This document shows positions 1 through 7,210 of a DNA stretch of 10,953 nt, one piece after another. Source of the stretch: Gammaproteobacteria bacterium (lineage in GTDB: Bacteria; Pseudomonadota; Gammaproteobacteria; GCA-001735895); contig JAASSH010000019.1 of assembly GCA_021767985.1 (NCBI GenBank), positions 1 to 10,953 of the forward strand, written 5' to 3'. A program made the translations under genes and the position numbers. Below the pieces are notes generated by a model. It did not search any database and had not been told where the DNA came from. It saw nothing but the letters and a program-made list of their open reading frames with translations. Position 1 is the stretch's first letter, and every line of letters starts with the position of its first letter.

Positions 1-3
1 CTG

Positions 4-1383
4 ATGCAGATCGAACACAGCTTTGACACCATGCGCACCAAGATCGAAGACATGACCCGGCAGGAGCTCGAGCAGGCGCTATTGCAGGCAACCCCGAGCA
101 AGCCACCGAAACCGACTTTCTGGTCGCGCCTGGCCGGGTCGAGGCGGCAGGCGCCGGTTGCCGCGCCGCGCAGCCGCCAGGAGCGCGAATTCGACCTGAT
201 CAACTCTTACAAGCAAAACGGGCTCGCAGCAGACGATGAGCTGGCCGCGGCAGTGTATCGCAGCCTGTATCGGGTGCTGGGCTCGATCGCGACCACGCGC
301 GGCTTCATCGGCAACGATCCGCATTACCTGGCCGGCATCTGCGTGCGTCATGCCTGCAACTACCTTGGCAGCCGCGACATCGGGCGCAAGGTTGGCGAAT
401 TAGTCAGGCAGGCGATCGCCGCCGAGGGTTACGAATCGATACCCGATGCCGAAGAACCGGTATTGATCAGTCTCAAAGGTGCATCCGCGGCCGGCAAGAG
501 TTCGCTGCGCCCGATGCTGCGCGAGATGATGTCCGACCTGGGAATCGAAGATCACGGCTACGGCACCATCAGCCCCGACATCTGGCGCCGATTACTGCTC
601 GATTACGACGCCCTTGGCGAGAGTTACAAGTATGCCGGCCGTTTTACCAGCCACGAGGTCAACGTCATCGACACCAAGCTCGACCGCTACATCCGTGCCA
701 AGGCCGAACGGCGCCATTCCATCCCGCACCTGATGGTGGATCGCTTTCGCTTCGACAGCTTCGCCAGTGAAAAGATAACCAGCGTGCTGCATAAGACCTA
801 TGTGCGCTACATCGATACCATGTACATGTACTTCGTCGTCACGCCGCCCGAGGCAACCGTCGAGCGCGGCTGGGAGCGCGGCCTGGTGCGCGGCCGCTAC
901 AAGGCGGTGGAGGATTTCCTGGCACACTGTATCGAGGCCTATGCCGGCATGCCGAAGCTGTTGTTCAAATGGCTGGCCAATGACAAACCGCGTTACTTCT
1001 TCGAGTTTCTCGACAACAGTGTACCCAAGGGCACTTACCCCGAACTGATCGCGCGCGGCACCCAGGGATCGATGCAGATTTATCGGCCGTGCTCGCTGAT
1101 CGATATCGAACGCTATCAGCGCATCAACGTGCTGGCGACCGGCCCGGAACAGGTTGCCGCGGCGCCGGATCAGCTGACGGTGGCCAACAATCTCGGCTTC
1201 TTGCGGCAGTGCATCGCCAAGATAAACCTGATCGAGTTCGTCGATATAAACACCGATACGGCCTTCCTGTCGATTCGTTCCGGAAGTTTCGAAGTTATCG
1301 ACCCAGTGCTGTTCGCACAAAACATTCTCGACCAGACCCTGCACGATATTATCGAACAACTGGCCCCTGATTTGCTGCCCTGA
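4..1383 (+). CDS. Zeta-toxin-like P-loop NTPase/kinase, possibly 5'-truncated by the window edge
   Basis: Predicted cytoplasmic nucleotide-binding protein. A textbook Walker A loop, GASAAGKSS, lies at residues 159-167, after a short hydrophobic strand (VLISL). Further blocks resemble zeta-toxin or shikimate-kinase-like folds: SPDIWRRLLLDY (190-201), a Walker-B-like strand LMVDRFRFDSF (243-253) and an Arg-rich lid-like segment RGWERGLVRGRYK (288-300). About 150 residues precede the P-loop: a basic, Pro-rich stretch (31-60), then a probable helical domain. About 130 residues follow the lid region. This is far larger than a simple zeta toxin, and no antitoxin gene is visible next to it. A phosphotransfer role is inference and the substrate is unknown. 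The frame is open to the left edge (CTG before the first ATG) and no ribosome site can be seen, so the true start may lie upstream; internal Met10 and Met17 are alternatives. The next gene starts 41 bp downstream and may be cotranscribed. Confidence 0.75.
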   Translation: MQIEHSFDTMRTKIEDMTRQELEQALLQATPSKPPKPTFWSRLAGSRRQAPVAAPRSRQEREFDLINSYKQNGLAADDELAAAVYRSLYRVLGSIATTRGFIGNDPHYLAGICVRHACNYLGSRDIGRKVGELVRQAIAAEGYESIPDAEEPVLISLKGASAAGKSSLRPMLREMMSDLGIEDHGYGTISPDIWRRLLLDYDALGESYKYAGRFTSHEVNVIDTKLDRYIRAKAERRHSIPHLMVDRFRFDSFASEKITSVLHKTYVRYIDTMYMYFVVTPPEATVERGWERGLVRGRYKAVEDFLAHCIEAYAGMPKLLFKWLANDKPRYFFEFLDNSVPKGTYPELIARGTQGSMQIYRPCSLIDIERYQRINVLATGPEQVAAAPDQLTVANNLGFLRQCIAKINLIEFVDINTDTAFLSIRSGSFEVIDPVLFAQNILDQTLHDIIEQLAPDLLP

Positions 1384-1424
1384 CGAGCCCTGGGCTAAAC
1401 TGGCGCTTTCAGGAGGAGCGATTC

Positions 1425-1850
1425 ATGAACCAAGCGATCAGGGGCAGCTGCCTGTGTCAGACGGTCAAGTACCAGTTTCACGGGCCCGCATACGCCTTCC
1501 AGTATTGCCATTGTTCACGCTGCCGCAAGTTCACCGGTAGCGCACACGGCAGCAACATCATCGTCGATCCGAAAAATTTCGAGTGGCTCAGCGGTGAAGA
1601 CATGGTGGGCCGTTTCGAGCATCCGGAGGCAAAGCATTTTGCCACCTGTTTTTGCAGGAACTGTGGCTCGTCTCTGCCATGGATGTCGCAAAGCGGAATC
1701 TCGGTCGTTATTCCCGCCGGTACCCTGGACCAGGATCCCGGCATCAAACCCACGCAAAACATCTTCTGGGAATCCCGCGCGCCGTGGCGCGAAGAAGTCA
1801 GCGCGCTGCCGCATTACGATGAATTGCCACCGCGCAAAGCAAAATCCTGA
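1425..1850 (+). CDS. GFA/CENP-V domain zinc protein
   Basis: Complete 141-residue protein of the glutathione-dependent formaldehyde-activating enzyme (GFA, Mss4-like fold) family. The zinc-ligand pattern is clear: C9-x-C11, then C28-H-C30-x-x-C33, then C77-x-x-C80, with an extra C75. This matches the two-zinc arrangement of GFA-fold proteins. The start is well fixed by a strong Shine-Dalgarno, AGGAGG at 1411-1416, eight bases before the ATG. Most family members are of unknown function; S-hydroxymethylglutathione formation was proposed for the Paracoccus founder but is not shown for most relatives. Formaldehyde handling would fit the demethylating dehydrogenase about 6.8 kb away, but nothing here links the two. 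It follows the P-loop gene by 41 bp on the same strand and converges with polB. Confidence 0.85.
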   Translation: MNQAIRGSCLCQTVKYQFHGPAYAFQYCHCSRCRKFTGSAHGSNIIVDPKNFEWLSGEDMVGRFEHPEAKHFATCFCRNCGSSLPWMSQSGISVVIPAGTLDQDPGIKPTQNIFWESRAPWREEVSALPHYDELPPRKAKS

Positions 1851-1908
1851 TCTTGACAGGGATTGCGCTACGTAGCCTCATCCCCGCGCAAGCGGCGGTC
1901 CGGCATCA

Positions 1909-1929
1909 CCTGATCCGGTGACAATCAGG
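1909..1929. terminator. Possible weak hairpin between convergent genes
   Basis: CCTGAT (1909-1914) pairs with ATCAGG (1924-1929) around a nine-base loop, in the 90-bp gap between the GFA gene stop and the polB stop. A competing short stem, TCACC/GGTGA, overlaps it. No T-tract follows on either strand, so an intrinsic terminator is only suggested by position; Rho-dependent termination is equally possible. Confidence 0.2.
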
Positions 1930-1940
1930 AAACGGCTCGC

Positions 1941-4295
1941 CTAAAACAGATCCTGCTGCTGATCGGTAACCGCGGCCATCGATGATCCGATCGCATTCAG
2001 AATGGTATCGGCGATGGGCGTCAGCTGCTTGTCGACGTAATGCTCGTAATCGAGGCGATCATGCTGACATTCCAGGGTTTGCGCGCCGGCAACGGTCATC
2101 ACGTACTCGATCCAGCTCTTGTTACGATAGCGCGAGGGTTCGTGTTTCTGCCTGAACTCGGCTTCGGCCTTGATCGCCGCCTGCGCGTGCGGCGGAATAT
2201 TTTTCCGGTACTCGGATAATTTCTTGCGCAGGCGCTTACGATAAACAAGCTGCTCGTCGAGCTTGCCCGCGTACAGGTCGGCCACGACCTGACGGATATA
2301 ATTCCGGTACTCCTCACCGTCGAAAATCAACCGATAAAGAGTTTGCTGAAACTGCCTGGCCAGCTCGGTCCAGTCGGTACGAACCGTCTCGAGGCCCTTG
2401 TAGACGATGTTGCGATTGCCCTGCTCGTCGTCGATCAGGCCGGCGTAGCGTTTCTTGCTGCCCTGCTCAGAGCCGCGCATGGTGGGCATGAAGAACTGCT
2501 TGAAATGAGTCTCGAACTCCATCTCCAGGCAGGACTCGATGCCGTGCTCCCGCTGCAGGCTGTCGCGCCAGTAAGCATTGATGATTTCGACCAGCCGCTT
2601 ACCGATGGCTGACGCGCTCGCGTTATCCTGCTGCCCGTGCAGCGATACGAAAACCGAATCGGTGTCACCATAAATGACTTCGTAACCCTGGTCCTCGATC
2701 AGCTTGACGGTCTGGATGATAATATCGTGACCGCGCTTCGTGATTGAAGCGGTTAGCCTCGAGTCGTGCAGCCGGCAACCGGCGGTGCCGAGTACCCCGT
2801 AGAACGAATTCATGATTATCTTGATCGCCTGCGACAGCGCCGAGTTGCCGTCACGCTTGGCCTGGTCGCGTGCCGCCCACAGGTTCTCGATAATCTGCGG
2901 CAATATGTGTTCGGTCTTGTGAAAGCTGGCGCCATCGTAACCGGGAATTCGGTCGTCCTCGCCGGCCGTCGTGGCGGCGATGCGCGCATAGGGGTCGACG
3001 CGAAAGGTTCTGATGATACTCGGGTACAGGCTTTTGTAATCGAGCACCAGCACCGAGCCCTGCAACCCGGGCCTGGAATCCATGACGTAGCCGCCCGGCG
3101 CGCTCAGCTCACCGCTATAGTCGCCGATGTTGGGTGCGATGTACCCCCGCCGGTGCAGCCGCGGCAGGTACAGGTTGTCGAAGGCGGCCACGGAGCCACC
3201 CGCACGATCCATTTCCAGCCCGGTAAGCCGGGCGCGCTCGATCGAGAAGTTGATCAGATCGCTATGCTCGAATATATCCCAGACAAGTTGACAATCTTCC
3301 AGGTTGTAATCCGCCAGCGTCTGTTTCTCTTCATGAAACTGACGCCTGATTTCCTTCGCCTTGTATAAAGGGTCAGAGTGGCTGGAGTCATGAATCAGCT
3401 TGCCCCGACCCAGCAGCTCTTGTGCCACCGACTCGAGTGCAAAGCTCGCGAAGTTGAAGGTAGCCGCGCGCAGGGTGTCGATTCCATCCAGCACCACACG
3501 ACCGGGTATTAATACGAAATGCTGGTTGCTGTCCGCTTGCGACTGCCGCCACTGCGGCAGCGAGCCGCTGCGACCGATAGCTAGCGCCTGTCCCAGTGCA
3601 TGCGACTTTTGTTGCAGTAACCTGAGATCGAAGTTGACGACGTTCCAACCAATGAAGATGTCCGGGTCGATACGCGCCACCCATTCGATCCAGCGCTGCA
3701 GCAGGGCCCTTTCATCGGCGACATACTCGATCAACCCGGTATCCTCGCCCTGCCCGATCATGATAACGCGTCGGATCTGCGAGCTGACAAAGGCAATCGA
3801 ATACAGCGCATTGCTTTCGTAGTCCGATTCGATATCGAGCGACATGACTTCGAATTGCGGAATGTAATCCCCCGCCTGCAGGCGGACGTTGTGCAGGGCC
3901 TCGCCGTTATAATCCGCGTCGACGTCGATCGAGGCCGTGATGAAGCGTTCGCACAAAAAGCGCTCGGTCGGTCGGATATCCGCCTCGAAACAGGCGATCC
4001 CGTCATGCTTTAGACGATCGCGTGCGCGGTAAAGCCGCTGCTGCGAATCGAAGTAAACCCCGCTTACCGGTTCCTGCCTGAAAGTCTTGAGTTCAAGCGG
4101 TTTAATCGCCAGGTTGCGCACGCCGGCGAGCGATTCCGCCACCGCGTCAGCGTCCGCCTGCCGCACGAAAAACAGCGACTGCTGTTGATGAATCGAAACT
4201 GCAAGCGGGCCCTGGGCGCTGGTCAGCCAGAAGTCCAGCCGCACGCCATCACGCTCGTCTACCCACTGCCGGGTCAACAGGAAAGCCGGAATCAT
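1941..4295 (-). CDS. polB: DNA polymerase II (family B, proofreading)
   Basis: Complete 784-residue family B DNA polymerase; E. coli Pol II is 783. It copies DNA, with 3'-5' proofreading, in replication restart and translesion synthesis. All catalytic motifs are present. Exo I is SLDIES (152-157, D154 and E156), Exo II GWNVVNFD (216-223, D223) and Exo III YNLEDCQL (330-337, Y330 and D334). Polymerase motif A is DYKSLYPSI (419-427, D419), motif B KIIMNSFYG (492-500) and motif C YGDTDS (542-547, D544 and D546). The last five residues, QQDLF, form a beta-clamp-binding motif. Both activities should therefore be intact. The first usable start is the ATG at 4295: an in-frame TAG lies a short way upstream. 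That ATG overlaps the stop of a 32-residue ORF (ATGA). I see no clear LexA box (CTG-N10-CAG) in the upstream spacer, unlike SOS-induced polB of E. coli. Confidence 0.97.
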   Translation of the reverse strand: MIPAFLLTRQWVDERDGVRLDFWLTSAQGPLAVSIHQQQSLFFVRQADADAVAESLAGVRNLAIKPLELKTFRQEPVSGVYFDSQQRLYRARDRLKHDGIACFEADIRPTERFLCERFITASIDVDADYNGEALHNVRLQAGDYIPQFEVMSLDIESDYESNALYSIAFVSSQIRRVIMIGQGEDTGLIEYVADERALLQRWIEWVARIDPDIFIGWNVVNFDLRLLQQKSHALGQALAIGRSGSLPQWRQSQADSNQHFVLIPGRVVLDGIDTLRAATFNFASFALESVAQELLGRGKLIHDSSHSDPLYKAKEIRRQFHEEKQTLADYNLEDCQLVWDIFEHSDLINFSIERARLTGLEMDRAGGSVAAFDNLYLPRLHRRGYIAPNIGDYSGELSAPGGYVMDSRPGLQGSVLVLDYKSLYPSIIRTFRVDPYARIAATTAGEDDRIPGYDGASFHKTEHILPQIIENLWAARDQAKRDGNSALSQAIKIIMNSFYGVLGTAGCRLHDSRLTASITKRGHDIIIQTVKLIEDQGYEVIYGDTDSVFVSLHGQQDNASASAIGKRLVEIINAYWRDSLQREHGIESCLEMEFETHFKQFFMPTMRGSEQGSKKRYAGLIDDEQGNRNIVYKGLETVRTDWTELARQFQQTLYRLIFDGEEYRNYIRQVVADLYAGKLDEQLVYRKRLRKKLSEYRKNIPPHAQAAIKAEAEFRQKHEPSRYRNKSWIEYVMTVAGAQTLECQHDRLDYEHYVDKQLTPIADTILNAIGSSMAAVTDQQQDLF

Positions 4296-4390
4296 TGCGC
4301 GTAACCAGCCACGGAGAAGGCTTCGCTATTCTGCGCAACCAGCGCCTCGGCGCGGTGATACAACATGACATCAAGCCAATTCAGTTCCAT
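4292..4390 (-). CDS. Possible 32-residue leader ORF overlapping the polB start
   Basis: An ATG at 4390 (minus strand) opens a 32-codon frame whose TGA stop overlaps the polB ATG in an ATGA arrangement, typical of translationally coupled genes. The peptide begins MELNWLDVMLYHRAEAL and ends SVAGYAQ. Its codon third positions are about 65% G or C by hand count, similar to the neighbouring genes. The frame extends upstream only to a TAA near 4445, with no other ATG, and no Shine-Dalgarno is visible before the start. I recognise no family. It could be a true small gene, a leader that sets polB translation, or the eroded end of a longer gene. Confidence 0.35.
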   Translation of the reverse strand: MELNWLDVMLYHRAEALVAQNSEAFSVAGYAQ

Positions 4391-4512
4391 GCGGGGATTT
4401 GATGCCTTTACTATTGGCTGCGTTAATTCCGGGAAAAAATTTTAGCATTAATATGTCGCCATCTGTTATGCAATCATGCCCGTTATTAATCTTTGGAAAC
4501 AACCATGCAACT

Positions 4513-4540
4513 TTGTCGTTACCGACGGAAATCATATAGT
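4513..4540 (+). promoter_or_regulatory. Candidate sigma70 promoter for the aminotransferase gene
   Basis: TTGTCG (4513-4518) and TATAGT (4535-4540) are separated by 16 bases, each close to the sigma70 consensus, in an AT-richer spacer. Transcription would start near 4547 and give a leader of about 45 bases before the ATG at 4592. Confidence 0.4.
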
Positions 4541-4591
4541 ATTGGCGCTTTCGAAACTCGCAGCAGGCCGCCCCGGCGACGATGACCCCCA

Positions 4592-5797
4592 ATGACTAAA
4601 TCGGCGTTCACCAAACCCTTCACCCAGCAGGAAGCCATACCCGAGGCCGGTATCGAGAGTGCGGTCGAGGTCATGCGCGGTGGCCGCCTGCATCGCTATA
4701 ACACGCTCGACGGCGAAACCGCCGAGGCGGCCCTGCTGGAACAGGAGTACGCTGCCTACATGGGTCAGCGCTATTGCCTGGCCTGCACATCGGGCGGCTA
4801 TGCATTGCATATCGCGCTCAAAGCCGCAGGCATCGAGCCGGGCGAGCCGGTGCTGAGCAACGCGTTCACGCTGGCGCCAGTGCCGGGCGCGATCGACAAT
4901 GCCGGCGGCAAACCGGTGCTGGTTGAAATAGATCCCGATTACTGCGTCGACCTGGCGCATCTCGAATCCATGATGCAGCAGTCGAAGGCGCGGTTTTTCA
5001 TGATATCCCACATGCGCGGGCACATCGCCGATATGGACGCCGTGCTCGCGCTATGCCAGCGCTACCAGGTAACGCTGATCGAGGATTGCGCCCACACCAT
5101 GGGCGCGAGCTGGAACGGTAAAAAATCAGGTACCTTCGGCAAAGTGGCCTGTTTCAGTACGCAAACCTACAAGCATCTGAACTCGGGAGAAGGCGGCCTG
5201 CTGACCACCGACGACGATGAAATCATGGCGCGCGCAATCATCTACTCGGGTTCGTACATGTTATTCGAGCGCAATGGCACCCTGCCCCCGGTCGAAGTAT
5301 TCAACGACATCAAGCTGGACACGCCAAACTACAGTGGCCGTATGGACAACCTGCGCGCCTCGATTCTGCGGGCGCAACTGCCGCAGCTCGACGAAAACTG
5401 CGCGCGCTGGAACGCGCGCTACCGGGCGCTCGAAAATCGCCTGCGGCAGAATTCACAAATTCAGCTGCCCGCGAGGCCCGCCGCCGAAGCCTTTGTCGGC
5501 AGCTCGCTGCAGTTTCGCGTCGAAGCCCTGAGCCCTGCGCAGATCGGGTCCTTCATCGCCGGCTGCGCGCTACGTGGCGTCGAATTGAAATGGTTCGGCG
5601 GCATCGAACCGCAGGGATTTACCAGCCGCTACGACAGCTGGCGCTATATCGAGGACAGCCCGCACCTGCCGCAAACCCTGGACATTCTCGCGACGACTTT
5701 CGACCTGCGCATTCCGTTGACCTTTTCGGTCGAGGACATGGAACAGATCGGCAGCATCATCGACGAAGAAGCCCGCTCGGCCGCGCCGGACCGATAA
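4592..5797 (+). CDS. DegT/DnrJ/EryC1/StrS-family PLP aminotransferase
   Basis: Complete 401-residue fold-type I PLP enzyme of the DegT/DnrJ/EryC1/StrS group, which usually transaminates keto-sugars. Family blocks in order: CTSGGYALHIAL (65-76, phosphate-cup region), VLSNAFTLAPVPGAI (87-101), LIEDCAHTMGA (162-172; D165 contacts the PLP ring nitrogen), GTFGKVACFSTQTYK (180-194) and HLNSGEGGLLTT (195-206). K194 is the expected Schiff-base lysine. The start is firm: an in-frame TGA at 4583-4585 lies just upstream. The Shine-Dalgarno is weak or absent. A five-codon frame, ATG at 4582 to TAA at 4597-4599, overlaps the start out of frame. Sugar-nucleotide or glycan genes normally flank such enzymes, but none occurs here, so the substrate cannot be inferred and may not be a sugar. 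It is divergent from polB. Confidence 0.9.
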   Translation: MTKSAFTKPFTQQEAIPEAGIESAVEVMRGGRLHRYNTLDGETAEAALLEQEYAAYMGQRYCLACTSGGYALHIALKAAGIEPGEPVLSNAFTLAPVPGAIDNAGGKPVLVEIDPDYCVDLAHLESMMQQSKARFFMISHMRGHIADMDAVLALCQRYQVTLIEDCAHTMGASWNGKKSGTFGKVACFSTQTYKHLNSGEGGLLTTDDDEIMARAIIYSGSYMLFERNGTLPPVEVFNDIKLDTPNYSGRMDNLRASILRAQLPQLDENCARWNARYRALENRLRQNSQIQLPARPAAEAFVGSSLQFRVEALSPAQIGSFIAGCALRGVELKWFGGIEPQGFTSRYDSWRYIEDSPHLPQTLDILATTFDLRIPLTFSVEDMEQIGSIIDEEARSAAPDR

Positions 5798-5866
5798 TTT
5801 CAGTAAAAGCACAGGCTTAGACCAAATGCCTCGGCTTCCGCCCCGATGAATAACGGCGCCACGTAA

Positions 5867-5896
5867 AGCCAGATAATATGGCTGTTGTAATCAGCC
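5867..5896. terminator. Overlapping short hairpins between convergent genes
   Basis: Two mutually exclusive five-base stems, AGCCA/TGGCT (5867-5883) and GGCTG/CAGCC (5880-5896), each with a seven-base loop, sit between the aminotransferase stop and the lipoprotein stop. On the minus strand the first is followed only by TTTA. The stems are short and lack a real U-tract, so a terminator role is tentative. Confidence 0.25.
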
Positions 5897-5901
5897 GCGG
5901 A

Positions 5902-6300
5902 TTATCTCTTTGCCTGGCTATCTTGCTCGAAAAAGGGATTCACCGAGCCGTCCTCATTGACTTCCATTACAATGCGCAGTGGAGTCGTGGAATAGAATGT
6001 TACCGGTATTTCGGGCGTCAGCACCTCGCGCTTGCGGTCACCGCCCGGATGAGTCCAGCTCAGTTCAATCCCCTGCTGCGGATAAGGGCGCGTGCCAAAG
6101 CGATCTTCGCAAACGGCATTCATCGCAACCTCGTCGCAACCGAGCGCCTTTTCCGAATCTACCACTCGAACACCGACATTCTCGATGGTCGAGCCGGACA
6201 GGTTGACCACCTGGATCTGGTTGAAGCGATAGCTCGGGTTATAGCCCGTGGCACAGGCCGCGGTTACGAGACTGGCGAGCAGAATGACAAATTTTTTCAT
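5902..6300 (-). CDS. Small probable lipoprotein of unknown function
   Basis: A 132-residue protein beginning MKKFVILLASLVTAAC. The n-region has two lysines and the hydrophobic core is followed by a lipobox-like VTAAC with C16 as the likely lipidated residue. Thr at -3 is off the usual Leu, so lipidation is probable but not certain. The mature part is short and mostly beta-like: a strand-rich stretch RFNQIQVVNLSGSTIENVGV (26-45), then two cysteines, C55 and C64, that could form a disulphide in the periplasm, and a charged end. I recognise no named family. A weak AGG precedes the ATG by about seven bases. It lies 154 bp downstream of another exported-protein gene on the same strand and may share its transcript. 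Confidence 0.75.
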   Translation of the reverse strand: MKKFVILLASLVTAACATGYNPSYRFNQIQVVNLSGSTIENVGVRVVDSEKALGCDEVAMNAVCEDRFGTRPYPQQGIELSWTHPGGDRKREVLTPEIPVTFYSTTPLRIVMEVNEDGSVNPFFEQDSQAKR

Positions 6301-6454
6301 GGTAATGCCTGCAGATTATGTGTTCCCTTGATACGCAGCACAGCCGGTTTTAGATTAGATTAAGCAATAAAGTCGTGATCGCTGATTTTAATGCGGCCCA
6401 GGACATTGATCACAAACATCTGTTATCGAAGAAGCGCTTTTCCGTATCTGACGA

Positions 6455-7141
6455 TTAACTTTCGTTTTCCCTGAACTCCAGACTGATCCGCAGATTGCCT
6501 TTAAACCAGCTATCGATACTTAGACCGTCCTTGTTTTGTTTTACACTAAAACCGTCCTGCTCTTCCGGCAGCACCCGCCTGAGCTGGATTTCATGTTTTG
6601 AGTAATGCACCGTCAGACTAACATGGTAAGGATAAAAGCCATCGAGGAATCTGCGATGGTAGGGTCCGTTCTGTATGACATAGGTTTTATCGGGTAAGCG
6701 TTGCAATACTTGTACGTCCGCCTGCACACACAGCACCGCGCCCTTCCCTACGCCTTCCAGTTCGACGCCATTCTGTCCAACACGGATTTGTTCTATGTTT
6801 TCTCCACGGGTCACCTGTAGATTTTTCATTTCTCGATAGGCATAGACCACATCGGTCCTGCTCACTGCGTCCAGATGCCGGTAACATTGTTGCATCTGCA
6901 CCCAGCCGGTCTGCTTACTATCGCTGCTTATCCATAAGTGCGTATCGGAATGCAAAACCGATTGGTCGTGGACAGGGGCAATAAACTCCAGCCGGCCTTC
7001 ATTGACCTGCAAGGTGCGCCATTCGGTGTCGTCGTCCGGCCAGTCTTCATCGGCCGGCGGTTCCGCCGCAACAAGCATGACGGGAAACAGCGTTATACAA
7101 ATCGCTTTAACTAAAACGCGTTTACCGGCAATGAACTTCAT
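6455..7141 (-). CDS. Exported protein of unknown function
   Basis: A 228-residue protein with a Sec-type signal peptide: a basic start (MKFIAGKRVLVK), a hydrophobic core ICITLFPVMLVA, and a likely cleavage after VAA at residue 26. The mature protein opens with an acidic stretch, EPPADEDWPDDDTEW, then appears strand-rich. It has two mature cysteines, C86 and C138, which could pair in the periplasm, and an aromatic block around YHRRFLDGFYPYHVSLTVHY (161-180). I recognise no family and assign no function. No good Shine-Dalgarno precedes the ATG, but the signal peptide fits this start. It follows the LysR gene by 69 bp on the same strand. Its DNA looks AT-richer than the flanking metabolic genes, which may mean transfer or relaxed constraint. 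Confidence 0.75.
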   Translation of the reverse strand: MKFIAGKRVLVKAICITLFPVMLVAAEPPADEDWPDDDTEWRTLQVNEGRLEFIAPVHDQSVLHSDTHLWISSDSKQTGWVQMQQCYRHLDAVSRTDVVYAYREMKNLQVTRGENIEQIRVGQNGVELEGVGKGAVLCVQADVQVLQRLPDKTYVIQNGPYHRRFLDGFYPYHVSLTVHYSKHEIQLRRVLPEEQDGFSVKQNKDGLSIDSWFKGNLRISLEFRENES

Positions 7142-7210
7142 AATTGAAACGATTCAAGGGGCAGGTCGTCATTTTACCGGCATTTTAATCGTTGCGGTCG
7201 AAACAAGTTA

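Noticed and set aside
592..1359. 255-codon minus-strand frame opposite the P-loop gene
   Set aside because: It is a shadow of the + strand gene, whose Walker A and other motifs are intact; the antisense product shows no motifs.
1384..1424. AGCCC-T-GGGCT inverted repeat after the P-loop gene as a terminator
   Set aside because: The loop would be a single base and no T-tract follows; the strong Shine-Dalgarno just after it suggests readthrough into the GFA gene.
2766..3368. 200-codon + strand frame inside polB
   Set aside because: It is antisense to the polymerase region carrying exo III and motifs A and B; no domain is visible.
4391..4591. Search for a LexA box controlling polB
   Set aside because: CTGTTATGCAATCATG near 4463-4478 begins like one but lacks the CAG half at the right spacing.
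4371..4592. 73-codon minus-strand frame in the polB-aminotransferase spacer
   Set aside because: It covers the candidate + strand promoter, has no ribosome site or recognisable family, and competes with the better-supported 32-codon frame that overlaps polB.
5878..6363. 161-codon + strand frame across the lipoprotein gene
   Set aside because: The minus strand encodes a convincing signal peptide and start; the + frame has no ribosome site or motif.
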